Source of the DNA: Anaeromyces robustus
Taxonomy: Eukaryota; Neocallimastigomycota; Neocallimastigomycetes; Neocallimastigales; Neocallimastigaceae
Assembly (NCBI GenBank): GCA_002104895.1
Contig: MCFG01000089.1
Span: 97,001 to 161,000 of the forward strand
DNA length: 64,000 bases
Direction: 5' to 3'
Shown: one piece after another, positions 16,592 to 30,986 of the stretch
Numbering within the stretch: the stretch's first letter is position 1
Layout: each line of letters begins with the position of its first letter
Program-made: the position numbers and the translations under genes
Notes under the pieces: model-generated
The model's input: only the letters and a program-made list of their open reading frames with translations
What the model was told of the DNA's origin: nothing
The model's database searches: none

Positions 16592-18725
16592 TTATATCTT
16601 ATTTTTATGTTTAATTATAAATAGATGAATTAAAATTAAAAAATGAAAAAATTGATGTTAATAACCAAAATAATATAAAATGTGTTCAAACAACATATTG
16701 CGAATATTCAAATAATAATAATTCATATAGAAATTATAATAATTCTAGTGACAGTAATAATAGTAATGGAACAAATAACACACAAGATAATGGAAATGGT
16801 GGTTTCAGTAGTAATAATAGTGGAAGTAGTAATAATGGTGATAAGGATAATAATAATAATAACAACAATAATAATAATAATTATAATTTTGATTTTTCAA
16901 AAGATCAAAAAATTCTTGTAAGACCATCAACTTTAAAAAATTCAGAAGAAATTATGGAAAAATATTTTAAGAATCATACATTGAAAAAAGAATTTCTTGA
17001 TCAATATACTATATCAGAAGAACTAGGAGAAGGTGGTTATGGTTTTGTAATATCATGTACAAGAAAAAGTGATAATGAAAAAGTGGCTGTAAAATTTATT
17101 ATTAGAGAAAAAGTTCCTGTAGCATGTTGGGTAAGAAATGCAGAATTAGGCATGATTCCACAAGAAATTCATATTTTAAGAATGATTAATCATAAAAATA
17201 TTATTAAATTTATTGATTATTTTGAAGATGATAAATACTTTTATTTAGTTCAAGAACTTCATGGTACTTTTTGGGCAAATAATTTAAATATTCCAATTCC
17301 AGGAGAAGAAAATAGTATTAGTACAAGTTGTGATTATTATTCAAATCAAAGTCAAGGTCAAAGTCAAAGTCAAGGTCAAAGTCAAAGTCAAAGTCAAAAT
17401 CCAAATCCAAATCCAAATTCAAATTCAAATCTAAATCCAAATAATAGTAATAGTAATAGTGATAGTAATAATAGTCATATTAATCCATTACCAACACCAC
17501 CATTTTATGATCAATCTGTTCCAAGTAAACCATTTTATGTTAATCCATCAATGTTAGATATACAATCAAGAAAAGATTTAGATCCTAATAATGTTTTAAA
17601 ATCATTAACTATTCAAGAAATTGAAGAAATTGAATTAAGAGAAAAAGCAGGAATGACATCAGGATCAGGATCAGTTTCAATTCCAGTAAAAGGAGCAAGA
17701 AAGGTAACAAATACTTCATTTTCTTCTTCATTTTCATCATCTACTTCATCATCACCAATCAATTATTATACCTCAAATTCTAATTATAAATATCAAAATA
17801 ATAATTCGGATATGCATTGTTCTCTTCCACCACCATCACCTGCAAATACATCTAAAAAGGAAGGAAATAATAGTGGTAGTAGTATAAGTAAAGGTAATAA
17901 TCAAATTGAACTTCCTAGATCCGTCAGTCCATATATACCACCTGTTAATCAAAGAATAAAAAATTCAAATAAAAATCGTAATTTACAAAAAAAGCCATCC
18001 ATGGATTTATTTGAATGTATAGAAAGACATCCACAATTAGAAGAATCAAGAGTCAAATATATTATGAGACAAGTCGTTGAATGTGTTTATTATTTAATTA
18101 ATACATGTTCTGTAGTACATAGAGATTTAAAGGATGAAAATATTGTAAGTTTTTATATCTATATATATATCTATAATATATCTATAATATATCTATATTT
18201 ATATCTATATCTATAATTATAACTATATATATTTATAAAATTTTTTTTTCTTTAAATTTTATATATATATATATAATTTTAATAAAATAAATAAATAATA
18301 TTAATAATTATTAATATTTAATAATATTATTAAAAATATTAATAATAAAAAAGGTTATTGATGAGAATTATAATATAAAAATTATTGATTTTGGAAGTGC
18401 TACAATTTTACCAAAAAATCGTAAGAATAGACTTTTTGCTCAATTTAATGGTACTATTCAATATGCTTCACCAGAAATTATTAGAGGTGAAATGTATTCA
18501 GCTATTGCACAAGAAATTTGGTCATTAGGTATATTAATGTATATGTTATTATGTGAAGGAGAACATCCATTTGGTGATGCTAATAATGTTGTTAATAAAC
18601 CATTAATGATTCATAGACAATGTTCCCCTGAATGTATTGATCTTTTATATAGAATGTTAGATAAAAATCCAATAAATCGTATTAAAATTGAAGATGTTTA
18701 TAATCATCCATGGTTTAAAAGTTAA
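15418..18725 (+). CDS. PAS-kinase-like Ser/Thr protein kinase with large catalytic insert
   Basis: Predicted 933-residue kinase from three exons: 15418-16327, 16625-18144 and 18354-18725 (introns GTAATT...AG and GTAAGT...AG). Residues 1 to about 410 are Asn-rich with no PAS domain I can recognise. The kinase domain follows: glycine loop GEGGYG (from 438), VAVK Lys460, then CWVRNAELGMIPQEI and FIDYFEDDKYFYLVQELHG, which resemble the PASK/Psk1 N-lobe. After HGTFW comes a ~240-residue Ser/Gln/Asn/Pro insert (about 521-762). The C-lobe follows with HRDLKDEN (Asp804), IIDFGSA (Asp822), YASPEI and the end KIEDVYNHPWFKS. PAS kinases couple nutrient state to glycogen and sugar partitioning in yeast and animals; that role here is inference. 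All catalytic residues are present, so it should be active. Other CAMK-like families are possible, but the WVR-x(6)-IPQEI segment favours PASK. Confidence 0.88.
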
Positions 18726-21687
18726 AAAATAATAAAAATAAAAAAAAAAAAAAATAAAAAAAAAAAGGAAATTAACCGACAATTTTTTTAAAATAAAATA
18801 TAATTAAATGAAAAAAAAAAAAAAGCAATACAAAAACAAAAACACAAACTCAAACAAAAACAAAACAGAATGAAAAAATTAAAAAAAAAAATATAGAAAC
18901 AAAGTATTAAAAATCAACATTAAAGATACAATACTTTTTTTTATATATATTATAATATATAGTTAAAAAAAAAAAAAAAAAAAAAAACTTTTATAGAATT
19001 AAAAAAATTTTTTTTTTTTCCTCTTTTTTTTCTTTTGGAATAAAACACAAAATAATATAAGAAATATAGGACTTTAATTATATATATAAATAAGATAATA
19101 TTAAAAAAATTTTTTTTTTATTTTCTTATATTATTATTTCAATATCTTTATACTTTATTATCACAATTATAGACTTTTTTTTAAAATTTTATTTTATTTT
19201 TTTTTTCTGTATTTTCTTTCAATATATTCTTTTTTTTCTTCCCTTTTTTTTATTTTCACTCCTTTTTTTTTTTTTTTTTTTTTTTATTTTTATATATATT
19301 TTTCTTTATCTATTCTTCATTAAAAAAAAAAAAAAAAAAAAAAAAAGTATATATATATTTATGTATCGTTTAAAAAAAAAATAATATGTATTTTTTTTTT
19401 TTTTATTTTTTTTTTCTTATTTTATTTAAAGATTTTAAAATTTAAAACTCACAACAACCACAACTACATTTACATTTACACTTTTTTTTTTTATTTTTTC
19501 TTTTTCTTATGCGAATATTTCTTTTTATATATAAAAATAAAAAAAAAAAAAAAAAGATAAAAAAATAAAAAATAAATAAAAAAAATAAAAAAATAAATAA
19601 AAAAAAATATAAAAAATAAAAAAAAAAAAAAAAAAAAAAAGTAAAAACCATTAAAAAAAACAGAAGTAAAATAAAATAAAATCATATAAAAATAATAATT
19701 AAGTAATAATAATAATTATTATGATAATAATAATAAAACATAATATAGAAAAAAAATTTTACTTTTTTTTTTATGTTAATTAACATATTTATATATGTTA
19801 TAAAATATATTATACGTTATTATTGTAAATATATATTTAATTATTTATTATTATTATTATTTATTATTTTATTTTATTTTTTTATTTTTTTTTTTTTATA
19901 ATAATATTATTATATTTATATATATAAATATTTTTACTGGTTATGAATTTTTTTATAGTTTTATCCCTTTTTTTTTTTTTTTTTTTTTCTATTAATCAAT
20001 CCTATCCTTTTTTTATTTCAATTTGTGTTTATATTAAGAATTATTCGATTCATGTCGTTTATTATATATATATATATGTTATTATAACAAATAATATTAA
20101 ATATTGAAAAAAAAAAAAAAAAAAATTAAATATACAAACAAATGATTATTAAAAAAGAAACCAAAAAAGAAAAAAGAAAAAAAAAAAAACTTTTAATATA
20201 TCATATTATTTTTTTTATTTTATTTTATTATTATTATAATAATTTCTACTATATATTATATAAATAATTATTAAAAATATTTTATATATATATAATATAT
20301 TTATTTAATAATGTAAAAATAAAACATATTTTTATTATTTATTAAAATATTAAAAAAATAAAATAAATGATTTTATATATAATTATTAAAAAAAAAGTTA
20401 AAACAATATATATTAAAAAAAAAAAAAAAAGAAAAAAAGATATATATATTTATATATAATTGTCAAATCATTAATAAATACATTATATATTAAAAATAAT
20501 ATTATTTTTTAATATATAATACACCTATTAATGATAAAATAAAAAAAGATAAACTTTAATCAATATATTAAAAAAAAAAAAAAAAGGAAATATTTAATTT
20601 CAATATCAACCTTCTTTTTTTTTTATTATTATTTTAGATTGACTATATTTTTCTTTTTTATTATACCTTGTGATGAACTTTAATATTTTATTTTTTATGA
20701 TTAATATATTTAAAAAAAGTTTTGAAAATTTATATTTATTTATATAAATGAATAATAATTAAATAATATAATAAATAATTATAATAATATTAATTTTTAT
20801 TAATATTAAATAAAAAAAAATAATATATATATTATATGTTAATATATATATTTTTTAATAGTTATATAATAATTAGTATTCTCCCTTAATTAATTGTTCT
20901 TAAATAAAAAACTTTGGTAATGTATAATAATGAATGATAAAAATGAATAATAATGGAATAATAATAAAGAAAAAAATTTTTTTATATAAATTGTTATAAA
21001 TGATTTTAAAGAAATATTTTTTTATTATAAAATAATGATATATTGGAAAAAAGGAAAAAAAAAGTTATAAAAAACTTTTAATCTAGTCATAAAAATTCTA
21101 ATTTCTATATTACTAATATAATTAATATATTATATCTAAGTAATAATTAAATATAAATACAAATAATAAAATGAAAAAAAAGAAAACATTTAATTATAAT
21201 AATAATTGTAATAATAATTTGTAAAAATAAAAAAGTAAAAAATAATAGTAATAATTTATATATGTATATAAAACTTTTAAATAAGAGATGTTATAATTTT
21301 TTGTAAACTCTCCCAATAAAATTAAAATGAAATCAATAATTTATACCTCTGTTTTTATATACCTTTAAAAATGTGAGATAATTAATTTATATATATATTT
21401 ATATATATATATATAAATTAATTATAATAACAAAAATTTATATATTATAATAATTGTTTTTATTAATAAAGTTAAAGTAAGAAAAAAAAAAATATCATTT
21501 AATGATATATTTACATATAATAAGTTTAACTTTTATAAATTAAAATTAAAATAATTTATCAACAAATTTTAATTATTATATTTTGTTTTATTTTTATGAT
21601 AATAATATGATATGAGAAAAAAAAAATTTTTTTTCATAATATGTCTATTTTATTTTATTCTCTCTTTTTTTTTTTTTTTTTTTTTTT

Positions 21688-21721
<34 letters not shown>

Positions 21722-22696
21722 TTTTCATTTATTATTCATTTTTTTTAACCTTTTCTTTTAATAATTTCTAAATATTTTAAAATTGTTAATTGAATTTATA
21801 ATACTTTAATTAATTATATTTAATAATTAAAATTATTAAAATTTTTTAATTATTATTTATTTAATATAATATTATATTATATTTATATATTATATTATAT
21901 TGTATTATATTATATGTATTATAAATATTATTAATGAATTCATATAAATATTTATATATAAATTAATGGATTATCCAACAATTATGAAAATTTAAAAATT
22001 TTTCAAAATTAATTATCCAATGTTTATTTTATAATTAAAATAATAAAAATATTTATTTATTTTTTTAATTTGTTATTATTTTATTTTATGCATTGAATTA
22101 TTAAAACTTTAATGATAATTATGTATATAATTAGAAATCAAAGTTTTTCTTTTTTATTTTATTAATTATCACTTTTCAAATAAATATTATTAATATTAAT
22201 AATTAAATATAAAATATATGAATATATGTATATATATTATTAAATAATATATATAATCAAAAATAAAAAAAAAAAAAAGTTTAAAAAATAATAATATTTG
22301 ATAATTTTATTATATACAAATCAATTATTTTTTATATATTAAATATTTTTATTCTAAAATCTTTATTTTTTTTTTTTTATTTTATTTGTCATTTAACATT
22401 ATTTTAATAATATTTTATACATATAAATATATTTTTATATATTATAATTTAATAATATAATAATAAATAATTAAAAATAATAAATAATATATAGAATAAT
22501 TATTCCAAATTATTTTCTTTTGGTGAAATAATAATAGATAAAGCTATAAAACCTTGTTTTATTTTTTTTTATTTTTTTTTTATAAAATGTAATACATTAA
22601 ATTAAAAGGATTATTTGTTATTTAATATTAAGTTATAATAATTTTACTAGTTATTCATAGTCTAATAAATGATATAATTATTTTTTATTCATATTC

Positions 22697-22727
<31 letters not shown>

Positions 22728-23567
22728 TTTAATTATTCATATTTTTATTCTTTTTTTTTTTTATTTTTTTTTTTAAAAAAAAAAATTTGTTTTTCTATAT
22801 ATCTTTTGCATTTATCAATTACAACTGATAAATATATTATTATTATATAATATATACGAAGAAAAAAGATATAATAATCAATTTTATATTTTATCAATGA
22901 TATAATATATAATGTAAATACTCATTAATTTCATTCATTTTACTTTAAATATTTTTTTATGTTTTTTTTTATTCTATTCAATGATATGATTTAAGATGGT
23001 ATTGAATGATTCACAATGATGAAAAAGAAAATAATAATTAAAAAAAAAAAAAAAAAGAAAAAGAAAAAATTATGGAAGTTGTATCATAATTTGAATAATT
23101 ATTTTTAAAAAATGAAAGAAATGATGAAAAAAAATATATTTTTATATTTATCATTACATATACAATAAATTCATCAATTCAAAATGATAATATAATTCAA
23201 ATAATTCTTGTTTTTGATAATGAAAAACAAAAAAATTTAAAACGTTATAACATAAATTGTATATTCAATAAAAATAAATATTATTAATACTAATATTAAT
23301 AAGTATATATATATATATAATAACAATTTAAGTAGTTAAAATTATTAATAATTGAAAAAAAAATTAAAGAAAAAACAACATTTAATAATAATAATGAAGA
23401 TCATTTCTCTAATTATAACTTTGATGTTAATAATAAATATAAATAATCATTAATCAGTAATCAATAATTAATAATTAATAATAAAAAAATAATAGAATAC
23501 TACTATTATAAAAATAAAATAATGAATAAGAAAAAAAGATTGAATAATAATTATATTAATAATGAAT

Positions 23568-23618
23568 AATGAATAATGAATAATGAATAATGAATAATGA
23601 ATAATGAATAATGAATAA

Positions 23619-23664
<46 letters not shown>

Positions 23665-23677
23665 ATAATAATAATAA

Positions 23678-23717
<40 letters not shown>

Positions 23718-23767
23718 ATAATAATAATAATAATAATAATAAATAATAATAATAAATAATAATAATA

Positions 23768-23800
<33 letters not shown>

Positions 23801-23835
23801 TAATAATAAATAATAATAATAATAATAATAATAGT
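23568..23835. repeat. AATAATG / (AAT)n compound microsatellite
   Basis: About seven or eight copies of a 9-bp unit (ATGAATAAT), passing into long AAT runs broken by AATG and AAAT variants. Confidence 0.85.
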
Positions 23836-24960
23836 TAATAATAAATAATAGTTAATAATACATAATAATTATAATAAATAAATAGTAATTAATAATTATT
23901 AATAATAAATCATGATACAGTCATTGTCATAGCCCAAATTTAGTCATAATAAATTTTAAAAAAATTTTTTTTTTTTTTTCAAAAATAAAAATTTTGTTTT
24001 AATTTTTTTTTTTAATATTAATATTAAATATGTATTCAATTTAAAATAAATAAATGATTAAATAATATTATATTCCAATGTATTAGTAATATATGGATAA
24101 TGTAATTGTAATATATTCCAACATAAAAATTCAAACATAAAAAGACATTTTTTCCTTTTAAAGTAAAAAATAATATATTAAAACCAACAAAAAAAAAAAA
24201 TAAAAAAAAAAAAAAAAAATTTAAAATTAAAAATTATAAAATAGTTTTAAATTAAAAAAATGAATGATACATTTTTTATTGAAACAAATAAATTCTTTTT
24301 TATTTTACGCTTTAAAATAAAGATGAAAAAGAAACAAAAAATTATAATTGAAAAAAAAAAGAAAGAAATTGAATAATAATAGAAAAAAATAATGAATAAT
24401 AAAATAATAATGAGTAATAATAATAAATAATAATGAATAATATTAAATAATCAAGAATAAGAAATATAAAGTTATAATAATAATAATAATAAAATAATTA
24501 TTAGGATAGTTATAATTAAAAAAAAAAAGTATTATAATATTATGGAATTATAAACAATTTCAAAAGCCAAAAAAAAAAAAAGAAGTTTTTTTTTCTTATA
24601 AAAGAAAAATAGAAAACAATGTATTTATAATATATAAATTTATATTAATATAATATAATCATAATATAATCAAATAATATTAAAATTTAATTGTTTTTGA
24701 TATAAAAAATGAACATATTTAATATAAAATAATTAAATAAAAAGTGTGAATTTTTTATATATATTATAATATAATACAATATATTAAATTAATTAAAAAC
24801 CATATATTAACTATTTTTTTAAATATTTTTTATTTTTTTACTTTTTTACTTTTTTACTTTTTTACTTTTTTACTTTTCTTTTTTTTTTTTTTTTTCTTTT
24901 TCATTTTAATTAATAATTCATAAATAAAAAAAAAAAATAAAAAAAAAAAAAAAATAAAAT

Positions 24961-25056
24961 GCAATGTTAAAATATGCAATAACAAATATGGAATAATAAA
25001 AATCTGCAATAACAAAAAAATCTGCAATAACAAAAAAATATGCAATAACAAAAAAA
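24961..25056. repeat. 17-bp minisatellite TGCAATAACA-A(n)
   Basis: TGCAATAACA recurs at about 24975, 25003, 25022 and 25041. The last three copies are separated by a run of A and TC/TA dinucleotides, and a decayed copy (TGCAATGTTA) sits at 24960. It is non-coding. Confidence 0.7.
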
Positions 25057-25350
25057 AAAAAATAATCAAAAATTAAAAAAAAAAAAAAAAACATAAAATA
25101 AAATAAAATAAAATAAAATAAAATAAAATAAAAAAAAAATCTTTGCATATTGTTGTTTAAAAAAAATTATATGTATTAAAAAAAAAAGTAAAGTATTACA
25201 TAAATATATATATCATTTTTTATATAATGGAATATAAAATATAAACACATACTTTTATATATTATATATTCTAATTTAACCTATATTTTATTATATTATT
25301 ACTTTTATTATTATTATAATTATTCATTAATATATAGGTTATTTTTTTTT

Positions 25351-25382
<32 letters not shown>

Positions 25383-25777
25383 CAACTGTTACTATCGAAA
25401 CATAACATATATTAATATATATAATTTATATATATAAATATTTTATTTATTTTCTATACTTTTATTTTAATAGATAGATGTTCTTAAAATAAAATAAAAA
25501 AAAAACTATCTTAGAAAAAAAATATTATTTATTTTATTAATAGATATTATAATATTTTTTTCATATTTATTTAATATTTTATTTTATTTTATTTTATTCT
25601 ATTCTCTTATTTTTTCTTTTTGAAAAAAAAAATTAATAATAATAATAATAAAATATTATTTTAAAAAATTATATATACTATTTGATTAAGAAATAGTTAT
25701 AACTAAAGTAGAAAAAAAAAAAAAAACAAAAAAAAATAATTTATATTTTTTAATAATATTATAAAAAGATATAAACA

Positions 25778-28707
25778 ATGGCACCAGCATCGAAAAGGCC
25801 ATTGACCCCTAAAAAAAGGGTTCTACCTATTAAATGTACATGTGAAGGTCTTTATAACATGATATTTTATAATTATAAAAAAGAACAAACAAATACCCAT
25901 TTAATTCATGTTATTATGAGAGAAGGAAAAACTTATAAATCTTTAAGAGATATAGTAGATATTCTTAATGAAACCTTAGAAATGAATTTAACGGTAAGAA
26001 CTTTAACTCAAGGTACAGGTCATTATGTTTTACAAAAAGATAGAGTAACTGCTAATTTACCATGTCAAAATACTGCTAGTGGTTATAAAGGTACCGTTTT
26101 TGTTAATGATATTGGTGTTCATGATACTTTAGTTAAATATTTAAATGCAAGTAATTCAACTATTCAAAATAGAAATAATGCTACTATGGATAATATTAGA
26201 AAAGTTAGAATTAATGCTAATACTCTTGTTCAAATGTTGGTGAAACAAGATACATTATTCCAAATGAGAGAAGGTGTAGATCCAAAATCTATCCCAACAG
26301 AACATGATATTAAAATTGGTCGTAGATCTAGATCGACAACTAATTCTAAAAATGGTAATGTATATATAATATAATTGTAGTATAAATGTTGATAATAATA
26401 ATAATTATAATATAAAGGATAATTATTATATATATATATATTTAATAATAAATAAATAATTATCCTTTATATTATAATTATATAATTATTATTAATAATA
26501 ATTAATATTAATATTAATATTTTTATTTTATTTTATTTTATTTGATTTTATTTTTTATTTTTTTAATTTTTATTTTTTAATAATATGACTCATTCTACTA
26601 ATTATTTCTAAAGCCAACAAAAATGGTGATTCTGATTTATCTCCTTTAAGTTGTCTTGCTATGCTTGCCTCCCAGGCAAATCAATTACCAACTGAAGATG
26701 GTACTATTAGAAGAAAAATTATGTCTTTACAAAATCATCCTGATCAAGATAATAGAAATTCTGAATATAATACACCTGTTTCAGCAAAATCTAATAATGG
26801 TGGATTTCAATCACCATACCCTCCTAATAATATGAATATGTATCCACCTAATAATAATCAACAAAATTATTCACAAAATAATAATAATAATAATAATAAC
26901 GGAAATAACAATTATAATAATAACAATAACAATAACAACAATAATAATATGCGTTACCCACCATTACAACCATTCCCATCCCAAAATAATAATAATAACA
27001 ATAATAATAATATAAATTCACCTATGCAAATGAATAATTATAATAATAATAATAATAATAATAATATGAATAATATGAATAATATGAATAACATGAATAA
27101 TTATAATAACAATAATAATAATAACATGAATAATATGAATAATTATAATAATAACAACAACATGAATAATATGAATAATTATAATAATAATAATAATAAT
27201 AATAATATGAATAATATGAATAATAACAATAATAATAACAGAAATAATATGTACAATAATAATAATAATAATAATAATGGTATGATGGTTGATGATGTCA
27301 TCCCAAATCCATCATTTAGAAGAAATAATAATGTAAGATAAAAAAAAAAAAAAAAAGAAAGAAAAATATTTTTACAATAGATAACAAAAATAATAATAAT
27401 ATTATTAACTTTTCTGATATTAATTTTTTTAATAATATTATATTTTATAATATTAATAATTATTTATAATAATATTATTATTATTTATATGGTAATGATA
27501 AAAAAAAATAATTAGGATAATAATCATCAAGGATATAAAGGTGCAGATGAAAGAAAAAGACAAAGAGCAGATAGTGAAAATGATGCCTTTAGAAAAACTG
27601 TTAAAACAGAAGTTGATGAATATGTTGCCAATCCAAGAATTAGTAATAATAGTTTATCTAAAATTAATTTAATTTAATTTAATTTTTTTTTTTATTTTAT
27701 TTTATACAAATATTATTATTATTTGTTTCTATACTTTAATAATTATAGTTTTTAGTATACATAAGATATAAAGATAAAGATTAAAATCAATTAGATAAAT
27801 AATCAAATAGATAATATATTTTATAATAATAATAATAAATAAATAAAATTAAAAAATAATATTAATAGTATTAACAAATAATAAGAAAAAAAATTATATA
27901 ATTGATACCATAATTAAAATAATAATAATAATTTTAATTAATAAATTGAAATTATTTTATAAATAATAATAATCATAATTAAATACCAAATTTATATAAT
28001 TACATATAAAAATTATTAATATTATATATTAATAAATAAAAATATAATTATTTAATTAAAAAAAAAATGAAAAATTATGATAATATTGAAATGAAATGAT
28101 AAAACCTTTTAATAATAATAATTATACTAAAACTACTAATTAAATGAAATAATAACATATAATACTAATTAACATAATTATAAAAAATTAATTACTTTAA
28201 TTAAAATAATTCATTAATTTAATTCATAATTTAACAATGTCAATTATCATTAATTATTAATAATTAAATATTAATTTTTTTTTTTCATAATATTATATTT
28301 ATTATATATTATATATATATATTATAGATGATAATATGGAAACAATAAGACATCCAGATGATAATCCAGTGAATGTTACTACTTATATGGATTTGGAACC
28401 ACGACCTATGAGTGCTCCAGCTAATTTAGAACGTTCAAGTATTAATGATTCTGATTCCGAAACTAATGAATTAGATGAAAAATTTAAAGAAAGTTTAGTT
28501 AAATCATTAAATTTAGAAAAATCACATTCTCAAAATAATTCACCTGTATTGAAAAAATCGAAAAATACATCAAAATCAAATAAGAAAAAGGGTAAATCAA
28601 AAGGTTTTGATAATAAAAAGAAAAATTCAATATCAAAACGTAAAGATATGGAAAAGGGTGATAACATCAATGAAAATGTTAAAAATGGTGAATCTGTTAA
28701 AACTTAA
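25778..28707 (+). CDS. Unrecognised Asn/Met-rich protein with conserved-looking N-terminal domain
   Basis: Predicted 600 residues from four exons: 25778-26354, 26614-27332, 27516-27642 and 28328-28707 (donors GTAATG, GTAAGA, GTAATA). I do not recognise the family. Residues 1-190 are complex and basic: KRPLTPKKRVLPIKCTC, then HLIHVIMREGKTYKSLRDIV, and later GYKGTVFVNDIGVHDTLVKY. This part looks like a folded domain, possibly a nucleic-acid or protein-binding module. Then comes a short Ser/Leu/Ala stretch and a long Asn run broken by repeated NNMNNMNN (about 265-430). The C-terminus is charged and polar, with PRPMSAPANLERSSINDSD (a possible phospho-site patch) and Lys-rich SNKKKGKSKG near residue 570. 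The layout (structured N-terminus, Asn-rich middle, basic tail) is common in fungal transcription or RNA regulators, but that is inference. The third donor is the least certain: a GTTTAT seven bases further on keeps the same phase. Confidence 0.75.
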
Positions 28708-28742
28708 TAATTGTTAGTTTTTTTTTTATTATTATTAATAAT

Positions 28743-28790
<48 letters not shown>

Positions 28791-29007
28791 AAAAGAAATA
28801 AAAATAATTAATAATTATATATAATTTATATATTATTATATAATTAATTATATTTTAATTAAAAAAGAATTTTTTTTTAATACTTAATTATTTAAAATTA
28901 AAAGAAAAGAAAAAATATAAATATATATTTTTTATTTTAGATGATATATTTATTTTTCTTTTATTTTTTTTTATAAAAAAAAAATAATATATAGAAATAA
29001 ATAAATA

Positions 29008-29047
<40 letters not shown>

Positions 29048-29275
29048 TAATGTTATTTAATAAATAAATAATATAATAATAATATTATTAATAAATAATA
29101 AACATAGAATTTTTTATATAATTATTATAATAATAGTTAATTATAATTAATATAAAAATTCTACTAATTAATTAAAAATAAAATAAAAAAAAAAATATTA
29201 GTAGTAATAATATTAGTATTTTAAACGTAATTTTTTTTTAATTGAAAGAACAATAAGTAGAAAAAAAATTATAAA

Positions 29276-29306
<31 letters not shown>

Positions 29307-29584
29307 TATAATTTATACTATTATTACTGATAGAGTATATATTACTTATATAGTAATAATCATTGATAATAATAATAATAATAATAATAATAATTATAAT
29401 AATTATAATAGTAATTTGTATAGAGAATTATAAAATACTAAATAATATTATGTAAATTTTAAATTTTGTTTAATATATAATTATATTAATATTAAAACCT
29501 TATTTTATAATTCAATAAGAAAAAAAAAAAGTAATGTATATGAAGCCTATTTAATTTAAGTGATAAAGAAAAAAAGAATATTAA

Positions 29585-29620
<36 letters not shown>

Positions 29621-30986
29621 AAGTAAAAAATAAATAAATTAATAAAAAAAATATTTATATAAAATTTGTTACAATAAAAAATAAAAAAAAAAAAAAAAAA
29701 AAAAACAGAAATACGAGTTTTATAAAAAGAAATATAATTGTTCGTTAAAAAAATTGAAGTAATAATTATCATTTATTATTATATAGTAATTTTGCAAAAA
29801 TTATTTATTGATATTTGTTTTTTAAAAAGAAGTTATTAAGATCTATTATTTTTTTTATTATTGTGTTATTTTATATTTTAAATGTTGATAAACAAAACGG
29901 TAGATGTACATGAAATTTTTTTTTGTGGTTTGTTTAATGTTTTTTTTTTTTTTTCTTCTTCTTCTTTAAATATATATATATACATATCTAATTTTTTGTA
30001 ATATATAAAAATATATTAAAATAAATGAAGATTAAATTATTTAATTACTTTACAAGTAAAGTTATTTAACTTTTTGTCATATTATATTGATGATTAATCA
30101 ATTTAATTATCATTATATGAATAGGTATATATATAAAAGCTGGTGGTAAAAAATAAATCCTAGTATAAACTTTAAAAACTATACAATTATTTTTAGTGTT
30201 TTTTATAATAATTTTTATTTACCAAGATTAAAATAATGCTTTATTTTTGTAGTAAATATATTTTTTATAGCCAAAAATAATATATATCTGATAGTTTTTT
30301 TTATTCTAATAATAATTAAAAGATATATATATATTAGAATTTATTATATATATATATATTTCATAAAACTAATTCAACAATTTTTGGAGTAAAAAAGAAA
30401 GTATTATTCATTATTTATTTTTTTATTTAATTAAGTTTAAATTTTTTTATTTTATTATTATTTTATTATTTTATATATATTTTATATTTTTTTACTTTTA
30501 ATACATTATAAATATGTTCATACAGTTATTTAACAATTATAAAAGAGAAATTTGTAATGTTTCAATAGTAAGTATTAGTATGTTTTATTTCATTTTATTT
30601 TATTTTATTATAATTTTTATTTCTATATTTTATATTTTATTAAAAAAAGTATTTTTTAAAATGAAAAGTGGAAGACAATTTTTTTTTCATTATTTATTGA
30701 AAAAGTTCAATTAATATCCATTATTTATAATTATTTTAATTAATGTTAAACCAAATTAATAATTTTTAATTATTATTAAATAAATTATAATAATAATAAT
30801 ATATACTTTTTTATTTTATTTTTTTTTTTTTTTATAGAAGAAAAACTTAAATATATATACATATATAAATATATATATATAAATATTTTTTTAGAGCTTT
30901 ATATCATAAATTATAGAAGAGAGAAAAAAAAAATTCAATTTAAACATTTATATATATATATTTACAAGTATTATAAATCTATAGTA
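28708..30986. other. Gene-free AT-rich stretch
   Basis: No credible gene. It contains poly-A runs, AAT microsatellites (about 29005-29045 and 29368-29400) and TA runs (about 29275-29300). An open frame at 30514-30714 carries a GTAAGT after 18 codons and could be an upstream ORF of the next gene; it is not annotated as a gene. Confidence 0.7.

Larger units (their letters stand above)
18726..25777. other. Gene-free AT-rich stretch (7 kb)
   Basis: No credible gene. The region is poly-A, poly-T and AT-repeat DNA with AAT/AATAATG microsatellite at 23568-23835 and a 17-bp minisatellite at 24961-25056. Open frames at 19442-19685 and 24854-25148 (-) are Phe or Lys runs; the first ends in a short Cys-rich tail discussed among rejected items. 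Confidence 0.75.

Noticed and set aside
19442-19490. Minus-strand tail reading CKCKCSCGCCEF before a stop
   Set aside because: A Cys-rich metallothionein-like end is tempting, but everything upstream is poly-A/T and no exon could be joined to it with confidence.
30514-30714. 66-residue frame upstream of the divergent kinase
   Set aside because: After 18 codons it meets GTAAGT; splicing to the kinase ATG region gives an immediate stop, so at most it is an upstream ORF.
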